Positions 1-32,100 of a stretch of DNA of 64,000 nucleotides are shown here, piece by piece. The DNA is taken from the NCBI GenBank assembly GCA_023630585.1, contig CM042541.1, positions 13,196,001-13,260,000 of the forward strand, given 5' to 3'. The notes under the pieces are model-generated. The model did not search any database, was not told where the DNA came from, and saw only the letters and a program-made list of their open reading frames with translations. The stretch's first letter is position 1; each line of letters opens with the position of its first letter. Position numbers and translations under genes: made by a program. This DNA is from Cranoglanis bouderius. Taxonomy: Eukaryota > Chordata > Actinopteri > Siluriformes > Cranoglanididae.

Positions 1-130
1 AGTTCAAGTCCAGGGCTGTCCCCCGTCCAGGGTGTCCCTCACCCTCTGCCCCAAGTCCCCTGGGATAGGCTTCAGGCTCCCCGCAAGCCTGTGTGGGATA
101 AGCGGTACAGAAAACGGATGGATGGATAGT
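1..130 (+). repeat. Teleost interspersed repeat tail, cut by the window edge
   Basis: The text reads like the common teleost repeat tail about a 'cctgggataggcttcaggct' phrase followed by 'ggataagcggtacagaaaa' and a short (GGAT)n run at about 117-128. Only the 3' part is inside the window. Family assignment is not made; many fish genomes carry this tail at thousands of sites. Confidence 0.6.
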
Positions 131-1798
131 TCTGGTCCACTAATTTGGTTAGCTAAGCAGCAATCCAAGAGTGCTGCTATTTTGTGTAACAGCACTGGTA
201 CTTCACAGTTTGTATCATTCCACTTGTCTGTATTCGCTACATAACACTCCCATTCTAGCAATAGTTCACAACTATTTTCATTGTCAGAGCAAAAATAAAC
301 AAATATTTGCCCATATTTGTCTGAAATGTCTGGTTCTTCAAATCTGGCCCTCGAGGTCCACTGTCCTGCAGAGTTTACCTCCAATCTCAAAGTCACAATT
401 TTTACAGCAGAATGCTACTATAGAGGACTTATTTCTGGGAAAATTTTCGCTTCTGTTCCACCACCAGAGATATTCAACCTGAAATTGAGGGGAATTTTTT
501 TTTTTAATTGCACTTTCTTGCCCCCATACAAAAAAGAGAATTCTCAAACCTGAAATGTTCTGGATGCACACTATACTTACCTAGGTACCCCCTAAAAAAA
601 TTAAGACAGAGACTTCAAAACTTCCCATTATAAATTCCCCTAAAAGTGGAACTGTGAGCAATCCTGAGCATTACATTTAACTTAAGTTCTATGTCTAAGA
701 AACAAGATTGTGCAAAATGTTTATATGTGTTACATGTGCATGCATGTACCTTGTAATGTGCTCTAGAGATGAGTTTTTGTTCCAAGGACCATCCTGAGCT
801 GAGATATTGAGGTTTTCATAAACGGCTTCATAACCAAAATTTGTTGTGTGTCATGACACAAAGATGGCTGTCGTAGTCAAATCAAGTAAAAAAAAAAAAA
901 TTTTCATTTTCTTTTAAAGGTTGGTTTTTGGTTTTATGTCAACACATAGAGGTAATCACACAATTTATTATTTTTTTTTAGAAAAATTAAAAACGGTCAA
1001 GCAACCTGCATTGGACCACTTGAGATGGAATGACCCCCATATTAATATCTTGTTTAGAGAACTGTTGTATAAAAGCAATATCACACTTGCAATCATGCTG
1101 TTGTACAGAATATCAAATCACACCCATGCTGATATTCAGTATAACAGCACTCTTGCTCATGTGATATTGCTTAATTATGGTGCTTACAATTTGGTTTCCT
1201 TTTGCATTGTCATTCATTCAGTCATTTTCAGTAACCGGTTTATGCTGGTCAGCATCCACCGAGGGAAATTTAATTAAGAATTTTATTAGATTTAATACTA
1301 CTGTCCTTTTCAGGGAATTAATAAGGAATATCTCCAGAACATAATTGGTTTCTGTCTACAAAACTAGCATGTGTTGATGCATGCGTGATCCACTGATGAG
1401 CTAGTGGTTTATCTTGATAGCGATTCAATTCTTATGAATGAACTTGTTCATGTGGCCATGTCTGGTTTCAGGTTTATCCATAAACAGTTTAAGTACATCT
1501 GTCTGTCAAACAGTATGTCCTTGTATACTACCAGGTAAAATGTACCCCAAACTCTGCTAAACTGCTAAAACTCAGATTATTTTTTCTTCAATGTATGATG
1601 AACATGCTGTAGTGTTTACTCTGTAGGCGAAAATGTCCACGTCAAAACTGAACTGCATCATGCTTTTAAATCAAATGGCATGTTTCAATCCTGTTTATCC
1701 GTGAACACAATACTGTCTGTCTTATCACAATCACACTATGTCTTTTCACGTAGTATGTGAGCCAAGACCACACATCTGATATCTTTGTATCTTTGTAG
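131..1798. other. AT-rich non-coding stretch, probably intron of the upstream gene
   Basis: I see no exon with homology, no splice-consistent open frame and no recognisable repeat ends here. An open frame at 921-1277 has no domain features and AT-rich codon use, and looks like chance. If the gene ending at 2426 has more exons, this is its intron. Confidence 0.5.
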
Positions 1799-2426
1799 GC
1801 AGTTTGCAGAGTAGAACCTCAATGAGGAGACCTGCTCTAGAGCCAAACCATCATATAGTCATGGACATGCCAAGAGAAGTACCAGTCCATGGCCTGATGT
1901 CTAGTGGCCAGTTCCCTGGCCTTGCCCACTTACAAGTGCCACTGTCTCCTAGAGGCATCGCCATTGCCCCACCTCGTTTCCCTTATGTTCCACCATTCTA
2001 CATGCCTGGGCTGCCATTCTGCCAGACCAGGTAAGTTGGTAAGCTGCATTGGAACGGTTTCAGAAGACAAATGGATGCAAATGAAGTGTTACTGTGGCAT
2101 CTTAAGTGCCATTTGCTTTGTAATATGCACACAGAATTCTATTTAATTCTGTTTACACCACCTTGCTTTATTCTGACTGCACAAGCAGTATGGCTCACCT
2201 CACGGGCCTGTACAATGACTCTTTCCAGAACCACGATGCCTCTTCTGCCTTAAACCAGGATTATGCCTTCTGTAGAGAGTCTGGGGCACAAACACACAGC
2301 AAAGACACCCACAACAGCACAGAGGTCCTGACTTCTCTACCAGTCCTGGACAAACATGCCTTTGGAGAATGTATTCAGCAACCTTGCTCAGAGGGGCAAC
2401 GTTTCAGAAGTGGAAGAAAGTGGTGA
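1799..2426 (+). CDS. Last two coding exons of an unidentified gene, Pro-rich product
   Basis: Exon A ends at 2030 with a strong donor (CCAG|gtaagt). Exon B starts at 2189 after acceptor 'acaagcag', and the join keeps one frame (split Ser codon) to a TGA at 2424-2426. If the first in-frame ATG (1822) were the start, the product is 148 aa; more likely the frame continues upstream from an acceptor at 1798 or 1801. The exon A part is rich in Pro, Met and aromatic residues (key segment IAPPRFPYVPPFYMPGLPF). The exon B part is Ser/Thr/Gln/Asn-rich with ALNQDYAF, then a low-complexity tail. No known domain is visible. A weak, untested impression is the C-terminal region of a SOX30-type HMG protein, whose HMG box would lie upstream of the window. 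That both exons are real is supported by splice sites, frame and a downstream poly(A) signal. Confidence 0.55.
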
Positions 2427-2515
2427 AATTAGAATGCTTAGAGTGCTTTAGTGTACATGTTGTCATGCCCATCTTTAGTTCATATTTATTTCTAATAAGT
2501 TTTATTGTTCATTGA

Positions 2516-2521
2516 AATAAA
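2516..2521 (+). terminator. Poly(A) signal of the upstream gene
   Basis: AATAAA about 90 bases after the TGA at 2424-2426, on the same strand, which gives a short 3' UTR ending near 2535-2545. Confidence 0.6.
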
Positions 2522-2646
2522 AACTTTGAAAGCCAACAAAGTGCTAATGTGTGATTATCAAATTCGCATTCACAGAGAACATTTATTAATTTAATTTTCT
2601 ACCCTGAAATCCCCTTTATTAAATACAGTGATATAGAATAACATTG

Positions 2647-3019
2647 TTTTTTTTTTTTTTCAATCAATGCTTTATTTCACATCACAACTCATACAACAAA
2701 TGCAAAGAGTATATGGAAAATAATAACAATAATAATAATAAACACAGAAGTAAAGAACTATATACATAGGGGTATTAAAGTCTAAGCACCATCACTAATT
2801 CGAAAGTCACAAGAACAAAAGTCTTTAAGATGGATAAAACCTCAAGGCAAGTTTCTTACGCCCTCCAATGCTTCAAGATACTGATAAAGCTCGAACTTAA
2901 AGTGTACAAAGTTTGGTACCTTTTTTGACCATCAAAATTTCTGAATATGATTTTACCTAAAATAATAAATAATTAAGAACAAATTTTCATTTCTAAAGGT
3001 TTGTAATAAAAATAATAAT

Positions 3020-3111
<92 letters not shown>

Positions 3112-3955
3112 AGGTCAAAAAGGTACCAAACTTTGTAAATACATTGAATAATTTTAAATGAAACCTCTTGAATCTTATTGATGACACAATATCTCCTAGA
3201 AACCATGAAAGCTCCCTCCCAGTTAATATCAAGAAAACGTGAATTCCAAAAACTTTACCTGGGAATACCCTAAGTGACTGACACATCTGTCTAAGGAAAC
3301 CATCCTTGCATTTAAAATCAATCAATCAATCAATAATACTTGTACCATCTAATTTTAAATTGAAGTCAAGATTTATATTGAAATAAAAAATACCACAACT
3401 GAAGGAATCCAGAAGGTAGAGCGTCAAAGACAACTGAATATTCCTTAGTAGATATTGGAGGTTTGTATCCATCTAAAAATTCTGTATGAGAAAGTAGGAA
3501 ACTGTTACGGTGAAACAACTGTCAACAATAAAATATTATTTTTAAACCAATATTCAAAAAAGTGTTTTCTTTTTATATTTAATATCGTTATTATTCCAAA
3601 TCAAGCATCTGTGGGGAGTGAAACTGTATATACACCATCAAGCAAGACAACAGAGCTTGCCTATGAAAGTTGAGGGATTTTATTAATATGAAAGTTGAGG
3701 AGAAACTTAATACTAGCAATTTTGTCAAAAATTTAATTTGTGATATAATACCACAGTTTGTCGTTTGATTTAATACACTTCTGAATCCATTTAATCTTAA
3801 AGATATTAGAAATTTCAAAGTATAATATACCTCTATTTAAGTAATGTGGCCTATTCGTCCAAATAAAATTATCTTTTTTATTATTATTAACCTGCCTAAT
3901 AATTGACTGTGGAGCCTCTAAAACCATTGCAGTAATATAACGTTGGTCAAAGAAA
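2647..3955 (-). mobile_element. 5'-truncated Tx1/L1-type LINE, degraded
   Basis: On the minus strand the fragment ends in a run of 14 A (plus-strand T at 2647-2660), preceded by an AATAAA-type signal, as expected for a poly(A)-tailed LINE. Upstream, minus-strand frames between 3927 and about 3600 resemble the C-terminal part of the L1/Tx1 ORF2 protein of fishes: FIWTNRPHYLNRGI, then FKIKWIQKCIKSNDKLWYY, then in another frame LNFHRQALLSCLMVYI. Several stops and frameshifts break it, so it is dead. The upstream boundary near 3955 is approximate. A microsatellite at 3023-3104 has expanded inside it. Confidence 0.75.
3023..3104. repeat. Compound (AC)n(AT)n microsatellite
   Basis: About 14 AC units are followed by about 27 AT units without a break. 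It sits inside the LINE remnant. Confidence 0.95.
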
Positions 3956-3989
3956 TTGACTTTGAGAAAAGTGTTGCGTGACTGATGGA

Positions 3990-4112
3990 TCTCTGGACCA
4001 ATCAGCTGTGCGAGATTACGACCGCCTGCACAGTGTAGCCAATGATGTGCGAGAAACCCGTGAAAGAGGGTTTTGTCGGTGGGAAGTTTCCTGTTTGGAT
4101 TATTTTGGCGTA
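3990..4112 (+). promoter_or_regulatory. TCERG1 proximal promoter / 5' UTR with two CCAAT boxes
   Basis: Two CCAAT boxes lie at 3998-4002 (context CCAATCAG, a good NF-Y match) and 4039-4043, about 40 bases apart, 70-115 bases before the TCERG1 ATG. No TATA box is seen. Spaced CCAAT boxes in a TATA-less region suit a housekeeping gene. The transcription start cannot be placed from sequence alone. Confidence 0.45.
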
Positions 4113-24820
<20,708 letters not shown>

Positions 24821-25231
24821 TTAAAGCCCGGCCTCTGAAAACTGAACAGTCAGAATTTATCCTGCACTGAGCACAGTGATTACCCAGAACATGTGTGTAT
24901 TTAATCAAACCGTGTACATCTGCTGGCTGCTGGGGAATTGGCTAGCACAAGTTAAATGTTCACATTAATCTGTGATCTTTGGCTGTGAAGCAGGGTCAAG
25001 CAAATCAGTTTGTAGACGCTGCCATGATTGCTACAGCAGCCTCATCTCTTCATGACCCAGAATATGTATTTTTAGTCAGATATTGCTAAAACAGCAGGGA
25101 CAGAAGTGTATAAGCCAGTGCAGTGTTCATTTTCATTCATTATGTACCACTCTGTAAATGGTGCAGATGTTTCATGTTTCTTAAAGTGGAATGCTTATGA
25201 CCTGTTGCTGTTGCTGTAAGCGGTGACTGGA

Positions 25232-25237
25232 AATAAA
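25232..25237 (+). terminator. tcerg1: TCERG1 poly(A) signal
   Basis: AATAAA about 410 bases after the TGA, preceded by GT-rich sequence. The 3' UTR would end near 25255. No earlier canonical signal occurs after the stop. Confidence 0.65.
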
Positions 25238-25654
25238 CACAGCCTCAGGCTTTTTCACTTTTTTTAAAAAAAAATACATACTTGAATGGTTCTCAAGCAC
25301 ATGGGTAAGAAGCCAGAAAAGAAAAATGGTTGCTTCTTAATTTTTATTATTCTTTTTTTTTTTTTTTTGAGTTTATTTAGAAAATTAGAACAAAAGCAGT
25401 AAATTGCTACATAGTTTTTTTTTTTATTCCATCTTAAACCTGTGCGATGCCGCACTATCCTAACTGTAGTCCTGTGTCAAAATTATGTATCTGCTTCCAT
25501 GAAGTCAAAGGGTGAATAAATAAAGGTGAAAAGTTGAAGAAAAGTGGTAACTGCAGCCTGACAACATTAAGCTGTATCTGCAGCTTGTGAATTTGTCAGA
25601 CGGCTGGGGCTGCGAGTGATCAGTTCTGATTTTGCAGCAAAATGAAATGTCCAT

Positions 25655-25660
25655 TTTATT
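25655..25660 (-). terminator. ppp2r2b: Candidate PPP2R2B poly(A) signal
   Basis: TTTATT on the plus strand is AATAAA on the minus strand, 223 bases past the PPP2R2B stop. Using it leaves about 390 bases between the two convergent transcripts. Other minus-strand AATAAA copies at about 25342-25377 would shrink that gap. Confidence 0.4.
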
Positions 25661-25882
25661 GCTGTCCATATTGAACTACAGAGTGGGAGAACGATGGAAG
25701 AGGAAAACTTAAAAATGGAGATGGCAGCAGCCATCTTTGCATTCTGGCAACCTGAAATGATTCAGTGCAGGGGGTACTATGTGCTCAATAAAAAGCTCAA
25801 CCAGACGTTTTCCTTCGAATCCAGAAGCAGCAAGTCTGCAGATTTCCTCAAGGATCAGATTGGAGAACTTGAGCGCTACATG

Positions 25883-26162
25883 CTAGTTGACCTTGTCCTG
25901 GAAAATATAGAGGTTGTTGGTGGCGGCCACGGCGATGATGTTCTCTGATGGGTGCCAGGCTGTGTGAAGAATCTTCTTACTGAAGTCTAGGCTGTCTACG
26001 CTGATCTCGTCTTTACGCCGCTTGCCACCAACACACACCTTGCGTGGCTTGAGGATGGCTCGAGGTTTGCTGTTTTCCCTGGATGCCTCCAGTGTGACAT
26101 CACGCTTGGTGTTACGATCAAACATGCGGAAGAAGTTATTGTAGGATCCAGTCATCAGGACA
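25883..26162 (-). CDS. ppp2r2b: PPP2R2B last coding exon
   Basis: Encodes residues 341-433: the end of the propeller (MTGSYNNFFRMFDRNTKRDV, KVCVGGKRRKDEISVDSLDF) through ILHTAWHPSENIIAVAATNN to DKVN and TAG at 25883-25885. Apart from V-L for V-I at the start I see no difference from the mammalian sequence. The plus-strand open frame at 25694-25948 overlaps its end and has no support. Confidence 0.96.
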
Positions 26163-29100
26163 CTGGGAGGGAAAGAATCGGATTGATTTACAACAAAGAC
26201 CTTCAACTATATGTGTACTTCATAATATAAAGGTGGTTTGTTTTAAATGATTTACCATTTTAACTTTCATTTTACAATTATTTGCTATATAATGGGCCTC
26301 GTTTTTCAAACTGGACACGAACAAATTTATTCGTAAATGGCTTGTAGGAGCGTTTACACAAGAAAATTGGTATTCATGAAAATCCTGCTATCCTTATAGC
26401 AATAGCTTATAGAAGCTTATAGTTTCTAACCAATAGCGTCTGAGACACTTTCTGATGTACCTTTGTGGCAAGCTTTCATTCTGTCTAATGTGACGGAGTG
26501 AATTTTTAATTAAGTGAATGTTTTTTCGAGACCCCAGCTGAGATATGCTGCCCTGTGCACAGTGTGTGGTCTGCGTGGGCTACACTGAGTGGTGCTGCTA
26601 TAAATAAATCAGAAATATATGCGCACCAGTGACTGAGAAAAAGAAGAAAAATGTCTTGCTTCTCCAAACAGGAAGGAAGCTATTGAAGAAAAAAACTACT
26701 ATAGACATTTTCCCTTGCTGTGATATTGACCCCTCTTTGGATCAATTCAAGTTCATTCAAGTTCATCTCCTGGTTAAAATTATATTTCCATATAGATCCT
26801 ACAAATGTTCAACCGTTCATTCTTGTGATTCTTAATGAGAATCTCAGACATTGGGAAGGATGGATAGCTGGAACATATTACATTATCTTTCAATCCTATT
26901 TCAATCTGAATCTATTCATATTTGGTTACATCCCTAGTGAGTACGATAAAAATCTGGCAGTAGATTTTAGTTCAGCTTGGCCTATGAATGAATATACACA
27001 ACAATATACTAAAAGATTGATACTAGATTGATATAAAAGATTGAGGCCAATGTCGGGGCAAAATGACCTGAATAGAATATCTGTTTTCAAGTGGTTGTGG
27101 AAACAGTTTGGCTGTCTGTACCAATGACTGTATAGATGAGTGGACAGCATGGCACCATTGACCACCATTGTGTGGTTCTGAAGCCTAAATTTGGTTGAAT
27201 TGAAAGTCACTAGCTAGTTTTCATCTAGCTCTGATACCTGCAGTAAGTCACCCATCTGATGAAGTCACCCATAGTGGTGAAATGTGTTTTCAAGAGCTTT
27301 GTAGAGAGCTACAGTGCCTCCAGAAAGTTGACTTTTTATGACGTGGCAATTTTAATATATAAACCAAATTAATATTATGACATCTAGCTAGCAAGCTAAT
27401 TTTTCATCTTCCCTTCAAGGTGTTTGTTTGATCATGTTATCTAGCAGCTAGCTAGCTTAGTCATCAAAATGAGCCACATAGCAGAAAGGACTCCCCAAGG
27501 GTCTATTAGAACATTTTACAGCAGAACAAAACATGGCTTTGCTACATACAGTAACTGTCCCAGTTGTTAACACTGTAAATCTTTGGTACAAATGAATTTC
27601 GCTGGGCTCAGTGTGTAAGAGCTTCAGTGTGTGTTGGAAAGTGCATGTGTGTTCATGAGGCAAAACTGTTCATAAGCGCATCCCAGAACTGTCAATTACC
27701 TTATCAACCCCATCTTTTACATGATCTTTAAATAACTCCTATTGTATAAAACGCATTTATTGTGAGATAAAGGTTTTGGGGCAGATGTCAAGGACAACTG
27801 AAATTGTACAAATGACAAAAGTACTCCTGAAAATATTTTGAGGACACGCAAATTAAAATGTAAGTTGGGCTTGTTTTCCATTCACTAACATTGAAATGGG
27901 CAGGGTTTAAATTGCACTGCAGCCAGCCACTAGAGAGCCTCAGTTATGATGTCCACAGTCTGTTCTTTCTGTGAAACAATCTTAGGCTTACAAAAGGTGC
28001 TACATGAATGAAATATCTAAATTAACCCAAGAGGACATGACCTCAGCATAATGTATGGTTTAAGAGGACAGCAAAGCCTCATTATCATGGATATACTGTA
28101 GATCATACACTATTATTTGTATGACTGCCCTAATACTTGTATCAGGTTCACAGTGAATGTCAGTCATGCAGCTAGTCTGCACTAAACATAACTATTTGAA
28201 CATTTCATGATACAAAACCCTACGGTGTGCCACTGTTATCATATATAAAATCATATCATACCTGTCTGTTCCATTCCACACACATTCAAACTTGTCAAAG
28301 ATACAGTCATTCTCATAGAGGGAGCACAGTTTACTTCTCAGGTAGTCATGGACCTGTAAAAGAAAGACAAAGATGAACAGGTTAAAGTCTAAATGGACAG
28401 AAATGTTAAGGTAATGTTAACCTTGTAAGATTTGCAATTTCATGGTACATTTGGCTACTAATATCTGAATTTTGTGAATGGTTGATGTATATATCTTCTG
28501 ATTATCCTGAGCATTTTGTCCCAAACAGATTAAGAATGATAAAGAAACCTGTCCTCAACTCACTGACGGGTTGTTAGTGTTAGGTTGTGTTTGGATCTCA
28601 AACCCAACTGGCATTGCCGTTCCAATAATTTCGGATGGGAATGTGTATGTATGTATATATGAAAAAAATATGTACCAAAATTGACCCCCCTAAAAGTATT
28701 TTAAATAAATGGGAAAAAAAATTGCCATTCTTAAGTTCACATTTCATTGGCCCTCAGTTGCCTTTAGCCATGTTCTCTTTATAAATAGGATCTAATAACT
28801 TAATATTGAAGCCTGTAAGTTTGAAAATAAATTTACCACACACAGGTACAGCTGTCAACAAGATGATCAGCCAAACATACTTTCAGATCAACAGAGGAAT
28901 GGTTAAAGAAACACAAAATAAAACCCCAAAATCCAAAAAAGTTGGGACGCTGTGTAAAATGTAAATAAAAACAGAATGCAATGATTTGCAAATCTCATGA
29001 ACTCATAAAACATTCACGATAAAACATAGAAAACATTAAATGTTTAAACTGAGGAAATGTACCATTTTAAGGAAAAATAAGGTAATTCTGAATTTGATGG

Positions 29101-32100
29101 CAGCAACACGTCTCAAAAAAGTTGGGACAGGGCCATGTTTACCACTGTGTAGCATCCGCTCTTCTTTTAACAACAGTCCATATACGTCTGGGAACTGAAG
29201 AGACCAGTTGCTGGAGTTTTGGGAGAGGAATCTTGTCCCATTCGTGTCTGATACAAAATTCTAGCTGCTCAACAGTCCTGGATCTTCTTTGTCGTATTTT
29301 TAGTTTCATGATGCGCCAAATGTTTTCAATTGGTGAAAGGCAGGCCAGTTCAGCACCCAGACTCTTCTACTATGAAGCCATGCTGTTGTAATAGATGCAG
29401 TATGTGGTTTAGCATTGTCTTGCTCAAATATGCAAGGCCTTCCCTGAAAAAGACATCATCTGGATGGAAGCATATGTTGCTCTAAAACCTGTATATACCT
29501 TTCAGCATTGATGGTGCCTTTCCAGATGTGCAAGCTGCCCATTCAATAGGGCAATACATTCACTAATGCACCCCCATACCATCAGAGATGCAGGCTTTTG
29601 AACTGAGCGCTGATAACAAGCCGGATGGTCCCTCTCCTCTTTAGTCCAGAGGACTATCCAAGGTCCATGGTTTCCAAAAAGAATTTCAAATTTCGATTAA
29701 TCTGACCACAGTTTTCCAATTTGCCTCAGTCCATTTTAAATGAACTTTGGCCCAGAAAAGACAGCAGTCTTTCTGGATCATGTTCACATATGGCTTCTTC
29801 TTTGCATGATAGAGCTTTAACCAGCAATGAGTTCTGGAGGTGTTTCTGAGCACATGCAGTGATTTCCATTACAGAATCATGCCTGTTTTTAATGCAGTGC
29901 CGCCTGAGGGCCAGAAGATCACGGGCATGCAATATTGATTTTCACCCTTGTCCCATGCTCACAGAGATTTCTCCAGATTCTCGGAACCTTCTGATGATAT
30001 TATGTACTGTAGATGATGAGATATTCAAAGTCTTCGCAATTTTAAGTTGAATTTTACAATTGTTACACAATTTGTAGATGCAATTTTTCACAGATTGGTG
30101 AACTTCTGCCCATCTTTACTTCTGAGAGCCTTTCTAAGATACTTTTTTTTACACCCAATCATGTTACTGACCTGTTGCCAATTAACCTAATTAGTTGCAA
30201 AATGTTCCTCCAGCTGTTTCTTTTTAGTAACTTACTTTTCCAGCCTTTTGTTGCCCCTGTCCCAACTTTTTTGAGACGTGTTGTGGCCATCAAATTTAAA
30301 ATTTATTCAAATTTTTTTTCTTAAAATGGTACATTTCCTCAGTTTAAACATTTTATATGTTTTCTATGTTCTATTGTGAATAGCATATGGATTTATAAGA
30401 TTTGCAAATCATTGCATTCTGTTTTTATTTACATTTCACACAGCGTCCCAACTTTTTTGGAATTGGGGTTGTAAATGCTTGGCAATTAACATCACAGTAT
30501 ACAGACTTGAACCCTACTGGAAATCTGTTGTCAGAAATCCACATGAACAAACTTTAGGAGCTTCTATATAAATAATATATATAATATAAAGGAGTTTAAA
30601 GTGCTGTATTCTATCCTGTAGATATTGAAGAAAGAGACTCAGTGCTTTAGATCTCTCCAGGGCATTAAAATATATTAATTGTAAGAGTGCTGATAAAGAC
30701 TATCGAGTTGCAGGGAGGCTGGAGCCTATCCCAGGGGATTTGGGGCACAAGGCGGGGGACACCCTGGAATGGGTGCCAACCCATCACACGCACTGACACA
30801 CTACAGACAATCTAGAAATGCCAATCAGCCTATAATGCATGTCTTTGGACTGGGGGAGGAAACCGGAGTACCTGGAAGAAATCCCCTGATAGGGAGAACA
30901 TGCAAACTCCGCGCACACAGGGCAGAGGCGGGAATCGAACCCCAAAACAAGACTGTTATTCCTTTTATACATTAATTCTTGTTCGTTTTCATGAAGGGTA
31001 ATTCAGTAATTCAGGAGGGCACTGTGCTTATCATTAACACTCTAGTAAATCATGCTTAATGTAGGACAAGCAATGCCATTTGTGTGTTATCAAGTCATGT
31101 TATTAAGAATTTGTCCTGAGATGTCTGGTGGTGTACGGTACATGTACAAAGCAAACACTGCATTACAGTGGGTTCCAGTGATTTATTTAAATGTGTGATA
31201 CCTCTATTGCTGTGCTGCTTATGGGTTATGGATCATTAAGAACAAGAACAAGAACTGATTATTCATTTCAGTGGAAAGTTCATGTGGTACAATGGCCTTC
31301 TATTCACCTTTACTTAGCTGGGGTACTGGATGCAAGTCATTGCAAGCACTACTTTGCAGCCTCTGTTGTGATCATTACAATGTCTGCCTGGCAACTTTCT
31401 TGGTTTTCTTGGTTTCTTATACTGTTCATTACTAAGCACATCTTTGAGAAGTTCACATTCTTGTATCATTTTTGGACACATTTGATTGCATGATTATCAC
31501 AGGCTGATCAGTGTGGCTCAATATATTTGATGAGACTAATGCGGCCTGCCGTGATAGTTTTGGAGTCCCCTGACCAAAAAGCACCACAGTACCTGATAGG
31601 TCTCCAGAGGTTTGTTCTCCATGTTAAGATCCCATACTTTAACAGTAAGGTAGTCACGAGTCATTAGATAACGACCACTGTGGCTGAACTTCACATCGGA
31701 GATGGAAGAAATAATCTCAGAGAAGAAGGAGCGATTACTGGGGTCCTCTGGTTCCTCAAAGACTAGAGGGTGTAAAATGAACCATATTAATGACACATGA
31801 ATGGGTGTGTGAACAACTTCTAGTTAATCAACACATTGTTACTCAGAGTACATACAGAAATAGGAACGTTTACCTGCTGAATAAACTTACATTTGCAGTG
31901 ATTGTCACAGAGAGCAGCTGCTCTCATGTCACACAGTCGTATGGAACCCTTGCTACTGCTATAGATAAACGTGTTGCACTGGTTGGGATGAAACTCTGCT
32001 GCTGTGATCACTTCAGTAAGTTCTTCCATGTTGGCTGGTTTTATATCCACAATGTCTGAAGAGTTAGGGTGAAGGAACAGTAACATAAAACCGAGCTCTG

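Noticed and set aside
2973..3325. Minus-strand open frames of 77-110 codons with long Ile-Tyr and Cys-Val runs
   Set aside because: They are translations of the (AT)n/(AC)n microsatellite inside a LINE remnant.
25694..25948. Plus-strand 84-codon frame between the two genes
   Set aside because: It overlaps the conserved last PPP2R2B exon antisense, and the rest lies in the PPP2R2B 3' UTR.
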